From Rhizobium sp. C1 (GTDB taxonomy: Bacteria > Pseudomonadota > Alphaproteobacteria > Rhizobiales > Rhizobiaceae), in contig NZ_JAJNCY010000001.1 of assembly GCF_021026335.1 (NCBI RefSeq), forward strand, positions 434,001 through 498,000: a DNA stretch of 64,000 bases. The letters are read 5' to 3'. Positions 39,088 through 46,897 of this stretch are shown piece after piece. Numbering within the stretch: the first letter of the stretch is position 1; the number at the start of each line of letters is the position of its first letter. The notes under the pieces were generated by a model. It saw only the letters and a list, made by a program, of their open reading frames with translations, was not told the DNA's origin and ran no database searches. The position numbers and the translations under genes were made by a program.

Positions 39088-39180
39088 ATGAATTCGACAT
39101 ATCCCGAACCGCGTCTGTCGTGGGTTTTCAATCCGATGAGCGTGCTTTCAGGCACGGTGGGTTTTCGCCATCATCATTGA
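39088..39180 (+). CDS. Candidate 30-residue leader peptide ending in HHH, TGA stop
   Basis: A GGAGG ribosome site lies 6 nt before this ATG. The peptide (MNSTYPEPRLSWVF...GFRHHH) ends at a TGA. The frame remains open after that TGA, through 39343 and into the DUF1127 gene, so a read-through product of 164 codons would be possible. The gap 38955-39342 otherwise holds no gene. It may be a leader peptide, a pseudogene remnant with a nonsense mutation, or chance. Confidence 0.4.
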   Translation: MNSTYPEPRLSWVFNPMSVLSGTVGFRHHH

Positions 39181-39342
39181 TGGCGTCTGAATTCCCTTTA
39201 TCTGCAGACGCTTAACTCCCTTTATTATCACTGGTATCTGACGGACTTTCCGCGCCTGTGGGGTTTTCCATGCGCACCCGGAATCTGTCCGTCGCAATCG
39301 CGAAAGGACCTGGCGGCTCATCGAGCGCCGGGGCGGATCATC

Positions 39343-39582
39343 ATGTTTGAATTGCAACTCAAGGACGCAAGGGAGCTTTCTCTTGCTTTAGATGTCATCC
39401 ATCGGAAATTCGGTTTCTGGACGACGTTCCGGGCGCTTCTGGCGACCGAGATGCAGCGCCGCCGCAACATGCGCGAACTGGCGTTTCTCGACAACCGGAC
39501 TCGCCGGGATATCGGTCTGCCGGAAATTGAGGTGGAACCTCATATCTTCTGGCCGTTTCGCCGCTGGGATGACCGGCTTTGA
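39343..39582 (+). CDS. Small DUF1127-type protein (member 3)
   Basis: The 79-residue protein ends MRELAFLDNRTRRDIGLPEIEVEPH, where LDNRTRRDIGL is the classic DUF1127 core. The N-terminal half is an amphipathic helix (ELSLALDVIHRKFGFW). Its ATG has GGGGCGGA 6 nt upstream. It is read in the same frame as the 30-residue ORF at 39088 with one TGA between them. This is the clearest of the three DUF1127 members in this window. Confidence 0.85.
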   Translation: MFELQLKDARELSLALDVIHRKFGFWTTFRALLATEMQRRRNMRELAFLDNRTRRDIGLPEIEVEPHIFWPFRRWDDRL

Positions 39583-39627
39583 CGACCTTGGCGGAAGCGG
39601 ATCGCAAATCCGCTTCCGCCTGCATCA

Positions 39628-41142
39628 TCATGCCACTTCGATATGCGTCATCATGCCGGTCACCATGTGGTAGAGGTGGTGGCAATGGAAGGGCCAGTGG
39701 CCAGGCTTGCCGGCATCGAAGGCGATGGTGACGGTTTTCATCGGAGGCACGAGGACGGTGTCGCGCGTTGCGCCCGCAAAGCGCCTGCCGTCTATGTCGA
39801 TGACCTGAAAGGCATGGCCGTGCAGATGCATCGGATGCGCCATCATCGACATGTTCATCATGGCGATCTCGACTCGCTCGCCGCTCTTCAGCTTCAGGTC
39901 TTCAAGGCCTTCCAGCGCCCATTGATAGCTCGCCATGTCACCCGTTAGATGCGCCATCACGGATTTGTCTGCGCGGCGGTTGACGAGCGGCGCTGTGGAG
40001 CGGAGCGCGGCTTCCAGCGTCAGATCGAGGGGCGGGGCCTTGGTTTCGGTCCTGGCCGGAAGGCGCTCGATTCTGGCTCCGGCGGTGGTCAGCACGATGC
40101 CGGCGCGGTCGCCGGTGCCTTCCCGTAGCGCCAGGATCGGGAACGCGCCGCCATCCTTCGGGATGTCGATGTCGAGATCGATGCGCTGGGCCATGCTCAT
40201 CGGGAAGGTGTCGCCCGACATGGGCGCGACCTCGCGTCCGTCTACTGCGACGAGTTTGGCTGAGAGCTTTCCCGTCGTCAGATGGAAGGCGGTGGAGGCC
40301 GCACCGTTGATGATGCGCAGACGCACCCGGCCGCCTTTTTCGACCTTGATGACTTCCGGATCATCCAACGTTCGATCATTGGCGAGATAGGCATCGTATT
40401 CGATGTCGTTGAGGTCCATCGCACCCATGCCGCCCATGGCTGACATGTCGTGCCCGGCACCCATCGATTTCATGTCATGCAGCATCGGCATCTTGCCCAT
40501 GCTGCCATGATCCATCGCGTGCCCGCCATGCATCATGTGCCCGCCCTTGCCGCCGGTGAGATTGGATAGAAGCTCTTCCGCCGGCTTGAAGGAAAAGTCA
40601 TGCAGGAGGATGACGACCTCCTGCCGGTCGGCGCTCAGATCTTCCTTCGAACGCACGATCAGGGGCGCGGCCAGCAAGTTCTGTTCCTGCAGCGTATGGG
40701 CATGCATCCAGAATGTGCCGGCGTCTTCCAGCGCGAAATCGTAAGGCCGGGTTTCGCCGGGCTTGAGCATGGGGAGCGGATTGTCCGCGACGCCATCCTG
40801 CTCCCAGGGCGGCGTGAGGCCGTGCCAGTGGATAATCGTGTCTTCCTTCAAGCGGTTGCTGAGTGCCACCGAGAAGCTTTCGCCGGGCGCAAAGGTGAGC
40901 CCGGGCTTGCCGTTTTCGGTGAGGCCGTAGACGGTCGCCGCCTTGCCTTTGACCTCCAGCGTGCGTGTGTCGATGGTGAGTTGGCGCGGGCCTGGGGTGG
41001 CAAGGCCGAAGCGGGGAACGAACTGGCTGGCCGCAAGGCCGCCTGCGGCAAGGCCTGCCGTTTTCAGAAACTCTCTTCTGTTCATGGTGTTTGCTTTCGT
41101 GATGTGGGTCGTTTGCTCCGACATGTCGCGGAGCGGTGACAT
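39628..41142 (-). CDS. Multicopper oxidase (CueO/CopA-like), Tat-exported
   Basis: The protein (504 residues from this start) oxidises Cu(I) or organic substrates in the periplasm and protects against copper. Four copper motifs are present: HWHG (IIHWHGLTPPW), HAH (FWMHAHTLQEQ), HPMHLHGHAF and the type-1 site HCHHLYHM. A Met/His-rich loop (about residues 205-245) probably feeds copper to the active site. The twin-arginine motif NRREFLK starts at 41085, so that Met is an alternative start (485 residues). The start at 41142 shares TGATG with the stop of the preceding gene, which favours translational coupling. Confidence 0.92.
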   Translation of the reverse strand: MSPLRDMSEQTTHITKANTMNRREFLKTAGLAAGGLAASQFVPRFGLATPGPRQLTIDTRTLEVKGKAATVYGLTENGKPGLTFAPGESFSVALSNRLKEDTIIHWHGLTPPWEQDGVADNPLPMLKPGETRPYDFALEDAGTFWMHAHTLQEQNLLAAPLIVRSKEDLSADRQEVVILLHDFSFKPAEELLSNLTGGKGGHMMHGGHAMDHGSMGKMPMLHDMKSMGAGHDMSAMGGMGAMDLNDIEYDAYLANDRTLDDPEVIKVEKGGRVRLRIINGAASTAFHLTTGKLSAKLVAVDGREVAPMSGDTFPMSMAQRIDLDIDIPKDGGAFPILALREGTGDRAGIVLTTAGARIERLPARTETKAPPLDLTLEAALRSTAPLVNRRADKSVMAHLTGDMASYQWALEGLEDLKLKSGERVEIAMMNMSMMAHPMHLHGHAFQVIDIDGRRFAGATRDTVLVPPMKTVTIAFDAGKPGHWPFHCHHLYHMVTGMMTHIEVA

Positions 41143-41516
41143 CAGGAGAGCTGGCGTTTTGGCGGCTGGAGCGGGGGCGCGGGAATGAGGCCAGCGAGCG
41201 GTTCGGCGCGGGCTGGCTCAATCTGCGGTGAGGGCGAGGCGTTGTTCCATGCCGGGGTCGATGGGAGGGTCGTGAGGAACGCGCCGGCGCACCAGGCGGC
41301 ACAGGCGGCGGCATGATCGCCATGATGGGCCGGCCCTTTGGGCTGGGCCTTTTCGGTCTGCATCATCATGTGATGGGCATGCATGGACGCATCCATCTGC
41401 GCCATCACGGCCGGATGCATCTCGTGTCCCTGCGGCGCGGCAAAGGACGCTGCGGGTGCGGCTGCGAGGCCGGCGAGCAGGAAGACGATCAGGAAAAGGC
41501 GGGCGAGATGACGCAT
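41142..41516 (-). CDS. Small secreted Met/His-rich protein, copper-associated
   Basis: The 124-residue product has a signal peptide (MRHLARLFLIVFLLAGLAAA). Its mature part is rich in Met and His (QMDASMHAHHMMMQ, GHEMHP) followed by CAAWCAGAF, like small periplasmic copper-binding proteins of the DUF2946 kind. Its stop and the start of the multicopper oxidase overlap (TGATG). The pair therefore forms a copper resistance module with a soluble binder and an oxidase. No CueR- or CopY-type regulator is next to it. Confidence 0.8.
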   Translation of the reverse strand: MRHLARLFLIVFLLAGLAAAPAASFAAPQGHEMHPAVMAQMDASMHAHHMMMQTEKAQPKGPAHHGDHAAACAAWCAGAFLTTLPSTPAWNNASPSPQIEPARAEPLAGLIPAPPLQPPKRQLS

Positions 41517-41527
41517 GCAATGTTCCG

Positions 41528-41543
41528 CTTGAATGTTATCAAG
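41528..41543. promoter_or_regulatory. Inverted repeat upstream of copper genes
   Basis: CTTGA-ATGTTA-TCAAG lies 11 bp before the start codon of the secreted Met/His-rich gene. It could be an operator for a copper-responsive regulator. The site is short and the assignment is speculative. Confidence 0.35.
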
Positions 41544-41564
41544 GTAACACCGCATGCGCCGATT

Positions 41565-42002
41565 TCAAGCTGCTGCCTGCGTCGCCGATTGGCGGATCGC
41601 CTGTTCGATCAGTGCATAGTCCAAGGCCGGGATCGCAAACAGGCCGTAGCGGAAGGGCTGGCCCCAGTTTGACTTGCCAGCGGTGAAGCTCAGCATCTGC
41701 AGCATGGGGACGATCTTGGCTTCACCGGTGGCGATCCAGTCGACATCGCGGCGGAAGGGCACGAAGCCGCCGCCCACGTCGAATTGGTAGGGCGCACGGT
41801 CGCAGATGACCCCGCAGGCGGTGAAGGACTGGAGGCCGTCCTTCACGCCCATGATGCGGCTAGGCGAATAATAGGCGATGAAATCGCCGGGGGCAGTGCG
41901 CTTCAGCGGGCCGCCCTTGCCGTGGCAGACCTGCATGAATCCTTCGCCCGCACCTCGACGGACATGGTCCGCCGAGGCTATGCCGATCCAGTGTCTCGAC
42001 AT
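41565..42002 (-). CDS. EVE domain-containing protein
   Basis: The 145-residue protein is almost exactly one EVE domain: [33 protein letters not shown] and [21 protein letters not shown] folds resemble YTH and PUA domains and bind modified bases in DNA or RNA; some are fused to restriction or methyltransferase modules. The start at 42002 has GAGG about 9 nt upstream. It lies 10 bp after the VOC gene and is probably cotranscribed with it. Confidence 0.85.
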   Translation of the reverse strand: MSRHWIGIASADHVRRGAGEGFMQVCHGKGGPLKRTAPGDFIAYYSPSRIMGVKDGLQSFTACGVICDRAPYQFDVGGGFVPFRRDVDWIATGEAKIVPMLQMLSFTAGKSNWGQPFRYGLFAIPALDYALIEQAIRQSATQAAA

Positions 42003-42012
42003 GACGATGTCC

Positions 42013-42390
42013 TCAGACCGGTTCTTCGGCGCGGCGATAGACGCGCAGGCGATGGCCATCCGGGTCTGCAGCGGTAAAGGTGTAGCCGAAATCCATCTGC
42101 CTCGGCGTCTGCAGGATCTCGGCGCCCTTGGCCGCCCAATCTGCATGCGTTGCGTCGACCGCTGCGTCATCGTCGCAATCGAACATGATTTCCGCGCCGC
42201 CAATCCTGCCATTCGCCGGTGGATCGATCTCGCTGTCGAGCCAGAGGCCGAGCTTGAAGCCGCCGGGCATGACGAACATGGCAAAGCCGGGCGACTGCTC
42301 GACGGGCTTGTAGCCAAGGAGCTTTTCGTAGAAGGCGGCACTTGCGGCGGGGCTCTTCACATAAAAGAGGACGAAATTGGAAGGCTTCAT
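42013..42390 (-). CDS. VOC (glyoxalase/bleomycin-resistance) superfamily protein
   Basis: The 125-residue protein shows the paired beta-alpha-beta-beta-beta layout of the VOC fold: [33 protein letters not shown], and a second half ending [17 protein letters not shown]. Family members are dioxygenases, isomerases or antibiotic-binding proteins; metal ligands here are not obvious. GGAGATC precedes the ATG. It sits between the WYL regulator and the EVE gene on the same strand. Confidence 0.88.
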   Translation of the reverse strand: MKPSNFVLFYVKSPAASAAFYEKLLGYKPVEQSPGFAMFVMPGGFKLGLWLDSEIDPPANGRIGGAEIMFDCDDDAAVDATHADWAAKGAEILQTPRQMDFGYTFTAADPDGHRLRVYRRAEEPV

Positions 42391-42439
42391 GGTGATCTCC
42401 TGTCAGTCGTTGTTGAGGACAGGAGCGTTATAGAATCCA

Positions 42440-42462
42440 ATACTGACAAAAAATGGCAGTAT
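42440..42462. promoter_or_regulatory. Inverted repeat before the VOC gene
   Basis: ATACTG-11 bp-CAGTAT lies at the end of the WYL gene and 50 bp upstream of the VOC start. This is a plausible operator for the WYL regulator on the VOC-EVE transcript. It is inferred from position only. Confidence 0.4.
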
Positions 42463-43154
42463 CAGTTTTTGGGCTTGCCGTGATCCAGTTCACGCCATTC
42501 CTTTAGGAGAACCGCCTTGCGGCGCGGGTATCGGATGTCGGTTTCGTGCAGCCGCGTGATGCGATCGGCGCGGAAATGGCGGAAATCGTTGCGCAGCTCG
42601 CACCATGTGATGACGACGCGGGCGCGGTCGAAAAAGCCGAGCGCGAAGGGCCAGATGGTCCGCTCGCTGGAGCGACCGCTTTCATCCTCATAGGCAATCG
42701 CAAGCTTGCGTTCCTTGCGGATGGCGAGACGAATGGCGGAGAGATGTGTGTCGCCGGCGATAACCTGATCGCCGGGGCCGACGAGAAGGTTGGTCGCATC
42801 CAGTTGCTCGCGCAGGTCCTTCGGCAGAACGCTGGCGATCTTGGCCAGCGCATTTTCCGCCGCCTTGCCGAGTGGCCCGCCGGCGCGCCGGGATACCCAG
42901 CGGGAGCCGAGCACCAGCGCTTCCAGTTCATCCTCCGAAAACATCAGCGGTGGCAGCATGAAGCCGGGCTTCAGGATATAGCCGATGCCGGGTTCGCCGG
43001 TGATATCCGCGCCCTGGGCTTGCAAGGTCGCGATGTCGCGATAGAGCGTTCGGATGGAAATGCCGAGTTCGCGCGCGAGATTTTCCCCGCTCACCGGCTG
43101 GCGGTGGCGGCGCAGGATCTGGATGAGATCGAGCAATCTGGCAGAGCGTGACAT
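42462..43154 (-). CDS. WYL-domain (YafY-like) transcriptional regulator
   Basis: The 230-residue protein has an N-terminal HTH (ENLARELGISIRTLYRDIATL, about 24-44), followed by a WYL-type Sm-like domain (about 130-215; KLAIAYEDESGRSSERTIWP, ARVVITWCELRNDFRHFRADRI). WYL domains sense nucleic acids or small ligands. The VOC and EVE genes follow on the same strand within 71 bp and 10 bp, so it probably controls them. Confidence 0.92.
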   Translation of the reverse strand: MSRSARLLDLIQILRRHRQPVSGENLARELGISIRTLYRDIATLQAQGADITGEPGIGYILKPGFMLPPLMFSEDELEALVLGSRWVSRRAGGPLGKAAENALAKIASVLPKDLREQLDATNLLVGPGDQVIAGDTHLSAIRLAIRKERKLAIAYEDESGRSSERTIWPFALGFFDRARVVITWCELRNDFRHFRADRITRLHETDIRYPRRKAVLLKEWRELDHGKPKN

Positions 43155-43341
43155 GGGTTCCCTCGAATGGGTTTTCTGGCATGGTGTCCTGACAGATTAT
43201 GGCAGGATGGCATGCGCCGCAATCATCTGTGGTTTTCGCCAATCTCCGTCCCCAAGCGCCCGCGTCTTTGCTAAAAGGCGAGGTCGTGGCAGGCTCGCTT
43301 GAGTCTGGTGGCAGCTTCCAATCAGATCGGGATACGCGCGT

Positions 43342-44847
43342 TTGAAAGTCGGCATCGATATGGGGACGGTTTTGGGCGGGCAGAAAGCCATGCTCGATAT
43401 CGAGGAACTGCTGGCGACACGTCTTCTCGTGCAGGGCAATTCCGGCTCCGGCAAGTCGCATCTGCTGCGCCGCCTTCTCGAACAGTCCTCGCAATGGGTT
43501 CAGCAGGTCATCATCGACCCCGAGGGTGACTTCGTGACGCTGGCGGACAAGTATGGCCATGTCGTCGTCGATGGCGAGCGCACCGAGGGCGAGCTGGTGG
43601 GGATCGCGACGCGGGTGCGCCAGCATCGCGTCTCCTGCGTGTTGTCGCTGGAAGGGCTGGATGTCGAGAACCAGATGCGCGCGGCCGGCTGGTTCCTCAA
43701 CGGGCTTTTCGATGCAGATCGGGACTACTGGTATCCAGTGCTGGTCGTGGTGGACGAGGCGCAGATGTTTGCGCCGGCTGTCGGCGGCGAGGTGTCGGAC
43801 GAGGCGCGCAAGCTCTCGCTCGGCGCGATGACGAACCTGATGTGCCGCGGCCGCAAGCGCGGGCTGGCGGGCGTGATTGCGACGCAGCGTCTTGCCAAAC
43901 TTGCCAAGAATGTCGCGGCGGAAGCCTCCAACTTCCTCATGGGCCGCACCTTTCTCGATATCGACATGGCGCGCGCGGCCGATCTGCTCGGCATGGAGCG
44001 GCGGCAGGCGGAAATGTTCCGCGATCTGTCGCGCGGTTCCTTCGTGGCGCTCGGGCCGGCGCTGTCACGGCGGCCGCTCAATGTGACGATCGGGCATGTC
44101 GAGACGTCTGCGCGTTCATCGAGCCCGAAGCTCATGCCGCTGCCGGGGCAGTCGTCTGAGGTGGATGTCGAGGATCTGATTCTGACGCCGACGGAGGAGG
44201 AGCTAACGCGCCCGGTCGTGCGCCGCGCGCCGCCAACGCCGAAGCCCGCGACCGATATTCTCGCCGAACTTGCCCGCGCCGAGCCCGCTGCCTCCGAGCC
44301 CCAGCCGCGGCAGGCTTCGCTCGATCTCGATCCGTCCGAGAGGGAAGACAAGCTCGATCTGGCGCTGTCGGAAGTGCTTTCGCAGCCCGGCGCGACCTTC
44401 CGTCCGGATGCCGAGCTTTACCAGGACTTTCTCGTGCGCGCCCGCATCCGCCGCATCCAGGGGCCGCCGCTGCCGCTCGCCGATTTCCGGCGAAGGCTCG
44501 CGATTGTGCGCTCCGGTGTGGATGAGGAGACGGCAGCGTCGGAACAGTGGGCGAATGCGCTGGAACTGGCGCGCCGTGTCACCGACGATCTGCAGGGTGT
44601 ATTCCTGCTGCTGGCAAAAGCCGCGATCCGGGGCGAGGCCTGCCCGCCGGATGCCTCGATTGCGCGCGTCTACGGGACGCATTCCGCGCGGCGTGCGCGG
44701 CGTTTCTTAAGCTATTTCGAGGAGCAGGGGCTGATCGTGGTGCACACCGCTCATGGCGGCGGTCGCATCGCGGCGTTTCCTGATCTCAATTGCGAGACTG
44801 CGCCGGGCAATCCGGATGCGGCGGATCTGGCGCAGGCGGCCGAGTAA
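43342..44847 (+). CDS. HerA/FtsK-type ATPase of unknown role (DUF87-like)
   Basis: The 501-residue protein is an AAA+/RecA-type ATPase with Walker A GNSGSGKSHLLRR (about 33-45), Walker B VLVVVDEAQMFAP, and a RGRKRGLAGVIATQR sensor, as in HerA and DUF87 proteins. The C-terminal part (about 280-500) is Pro/Glu-rich and then helical. HerA pairs with the nuclease NurA in archaea, but no nuclease gene is near. The start codon is a TTG with a weak GGGA site; an ATG six codons later is an alternative. It is a single gene. Confidence 0.85.
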   Translation: MKVGIDMGTVLGGQKAMLDIEELLATRLLVQGNSGSGKSHLLRRLLEQSSQWVQQVIIDPEGDFVTLADKYGHVVVDGERTEGELVGIATRVRQHRVSCVLSLEGLDVENQMRAAGWFLNGLFDADRDYWYPVLVVVDEAQMFAPAVGGEVSDEARKLSLGAMTNLMCRGRKRGLAGVIATQRLAKLAKNVAAEASNFLMGRTFLDIDMARAADLLGMERRQAEMFRDLSRGSFVALGPALSRRPLNVTIGHVETSARSSSPKLMPLPGQSSEVDVEDLILTPTEEELTRPVVRRAPPTPKPATDILAELARAEPAASEPQPRQASLDLDPSEREDKLDLALSEVLSQPGATFRPDAELYQDFLVRARIRRIQGPPLPLADFRRRLAIVRSGVDEETAASEQWANALELARRVTDDLQGVFLLLAKAAIRGEACPPDASIARVYGTHSARRARRFLSYFEEQGLIVVHTAHGGGRIAAFPDLNCETAPGNPDAADLAQAAE

Positions 44848-44879
44848 TTTTACGGCGAATGCTGACCGGCGCGGTCTTG

Positions 44880-44908
44880 AATGTTGCGCGGAGCCCAACA
44901 TTATTTGG
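44880..44908 (+). terminator. Hairpin after the HerA-like gene
   Basis: AATGTTG and CAACATT make a perfect 7-bp stem with a 9-nt loop, followed by ATTTGGTT. It is a moderate candidate terminator. Confidence 0.55.
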
Positions 44909-44948
44909 TTGACGCATTGAGTCTCTAAAGAAGCTGCGTATCAGGCCT

Positions 44949-45911
44949 TTGATTGGCCTCGTGGAGACGCCAGACTTGATTGAAAACTTCCATATCCGGC
45001 CTCTGGAAACCGCTGACACCGAGGCTATTGTCGCCCTCTACAACAAAGCATCGGCGAGAGACCCGAATATCGGGCCCATCACAACCGCCCAATGGGTCGA
45101 CTTCGTCCAGCGTCCGCACAATCGGGGTGGCTGCGATTTCCGGGTCGCCCTTCGCGGCGGGCAACTTGTCGGTCTGGCGGAATCGTCGCTGCGGGACCAA
45201 GGGGACCAATTCGTTCGCTTCTTCAAGCTTGTGGTTGAACCGCCGGTGCGGCGGCAGGGGCTCGGAACCTTGCTTCTGGAGCAGGTTCTCGCGCTAGACG
45301 CACCGGCTCCAAATCTCAACTTTCAAACGCTCGCATCTGGCGACTGGCTTGACGGAATTGCGTTTCTCGAGGCACGCGGGTTCACACATATCGAATCCGA
45401 GATCGGCATGCGGTGCAAGGCGCTTGCCGAGCTTTCGCCTGCTTTGCCTACGGGCGTTTTCGTGGAACGGTGTCCGTCACCGGTTCTCATGGCCGCCGAG
45501 GTTGCCAACTTACTCAATGCCGCCTTTGCCGCGGATGTTGCGTTTCGCCGTTATGCTGAAGCGGAGATTGCAACCATACTCGCACTAGAAGGCCAGGAAC
45601 TCTGGCTCGTTCGGACCGATCGCGACATTCTCGGCTGCTGCAGACTGGAGCTGGAGACGACGTTCGTCTGGCTCGAGCAGATCGCTATCCGTCCCAGTGA
45701 TCAAGGTCGAGGGCTCGGACAGGCGCTTGCGTATCATGCGTTGAAAAGCGCGGATATAGGTTCGGAGAGAGTGGCTGGCCTCAATGTCGCGAGCGTCAAT
45801 GCTTCAGCGCAGGCGGTCTATGCCAAACTAGGGTTTACCGCGCAGCGCGAGACGCGCCGATATGGCATAAGGCAGCTGGAGTTGATGGCCAAGTTGTCGC
45901 GACGTCAGTAA
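44949..45911 (+). CDS. Double GNAT acetyltransferase
   Basis: The 320-residue protein contains two GNAT folds. The first (about 12-155) has VVEPPVRRQGLGTLLLEQ as the acetyl-CoA loop; the second (about 165-315) has AIRPSDQGRGLGQALAYHA. Fused GNAT proteins acetylate amino groups of small molecules or proteins; the substrate is unknown. Start choice is unclear: TTG 44949 is listed, while TTG 44976 has GGAG nine nt upstream and would remove nine residues. Confidence 0.82.
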   Translation: MIGLVETPDLIENFHIRPLETADTEAIVALYNKASARDPNIGPITTAQWVDFVQRPHNRGGCDFRVALRGGQLVGLAESSLRDQGDQFVRFFKLVVEPPVRRQGLGTLLLEQVLALDAPAPNLNFQTLASGDWLDGIAFLEARGFTHIESEIGMRCKALAELSPALPTGVFVERCPSPVLMAAEVANLLNAAFAADVAFRRYAEAEIATILALEGQELWLVRTDRDILGCCRLELETTFVWLEQIAIRPSDQGRGLGQALAYHALKSADIGSERVAGLNVASVNASAQAVYAKLGFTAQRETRRYGIRQLELMAKLSRRQ

Positions 45912-45997
45912 GAGTCGAGCCGAACGACTGCGGGGTGTTTCACCGATGCGTATTGTTGGCAGCAAGCGAAGCAATCAGGGTTCGATCGACCCGCCCG

Positions 45998-46030
45998 TAA
46001 AAAAAGGCCGGACAATCGCCCGGCCTTTTC
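45998..46030 (-). terminator. Rho-independent terminator for the cold-shock gene
   Basis: On the minus strand AAAGGCCGG and CCGGCCTTT pair with an 8-nt loop, then a T-rich tail follows. It lies 26 bp after the csp stop. Confidence 0.85.
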
Positions 46031-46056
46031 GTTATTCAGTTCAGAAGAGCGGCTTA

Positions 46057-46266
46057 TCAGCCAGCCTGCAGGTTGCCTGCGGCGCTCTTGCCCGAACGGC
46101 GGTCCTGGAGGACTTCGTAACGGATCTTCTGGCCTTCGGTGAGCGAGCCCATGCCGGCGCGCTCAACGGCGGAGATGTGTACGAAAACGTCCGTGGAGCC
46201 GTCGTCCGGCTGGATGAAGCCGAAGCCCTTGGTGCTGTTGAACCACTTTACAGTGCCTGATGCCAT
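46057..46266 (-). CDS. Cold-shock protein, CspA family
   Basis: The 69-residue protein contains KWFNSTKGFGFIQPDDG (RNP1) and DVFVHISAV (RNP2), the nucleic-acid-binding motifs of the cold-shock domain. It would bind single-stranded RNA or DNA. AAAGGAAA precedes the ATG. The 200-bp gap to the SMR gene could include a long 5' leader, typical for csp genes, but I see no defined structure. Confidence 0.96.
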   Translation of the reverse strand: MASGTVKWFNSTKGFGFIQPDDGSTDVFVHISAVERAGMGSLTEGQKIRYEVLQDRRSGKSAAGNLQAG

Positions 46267-46466
46267 GACGATTTCCTTTCAAATCGTTGAGTGGACTTGG
46301 CGAGGGAAAGCCCTCACCGGTGGATCGATTTTGAAGGGAAAACAGAGGCCGGTTAAGCGCCGACCAGAAGTCGCTAGCAAAGTTCGATGCTCTTTTCATA
46401 AAGGAATCGGCTGAAAACGCAACCGTTTTTCCTGAACGCTTCTGTCTTGATGTCGGCAGCGGGCAC

Positions 46467-46811
46467 CTAATGTCCGACGGACGACGAGAACAGATTGACG
46501 ATCACGATGCCGATCACGATGAGCAAAAGCCCGGCAATGGCGGGCCAATCGAGGCTCTGGCGGAAGACGACGACGCCGATGATCGAGACGAAGACGATGC
46601 CCAGTCCGCTCCAGATCGCATAGGCGATACCGACCGGCATGGTCTTCAGCACGATCGAGAGCAGATAGAAGGCGACGCCATAGGCGGCGAGCGAAAACAC
46701 GGTGGGCCACAGGCGGGTGAATTGTTCCGCCTGCTTGAGAAGCGTCGTGCCGATCACCTCGAAAAAGATGGCGGCAACCAGGACGGCATAAGTGACTGTC
46801 ACGGATGGCAT
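46467..46811 (-). CDS. SMR family drug/proton antiporter (EmrE-like)
   Basis: The 114-residue protein has four hydrophobic helices and the family glutamate (Glu18) in AIFFEVIGTTLLK. WSGLGIVFVSIIG matches the conserved third segment. Members export quaternary cations or guanidinium using the proton gradient. A single gene implies a homodimer. Substrate type (drug or guanidinium) cannot be decided here. Confidence 0.92.
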   Translation of the reverse strand: MPSVTVTYAVLVAAIFFEVIGTTLLKQAEQFTRLWPTVFSLAAYGVAFYLLSIVLKTMPVGIAYAIWSGLGIVFVSIIGVVVFRQSLDWPAIAGLLLIVIGIVIVNLFSSSVGH

Positions 46812-46897
46812 GTCGTTCGTCCTCGATGTTCCTGTTCCCGCGTTTCCGGATGGAAACCCGTTTTCATGTCTGCTTTCCGGCTTCCCGCTCGCGCCCT

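Noticed and set aside
39178-39180. In-frame TGA read as selenocysteine
   Set aside because: The flanking protein has no known selenoprotein homology, no SECIS-like structure is evident next to it, and the downstream gene has its own ribosome site.
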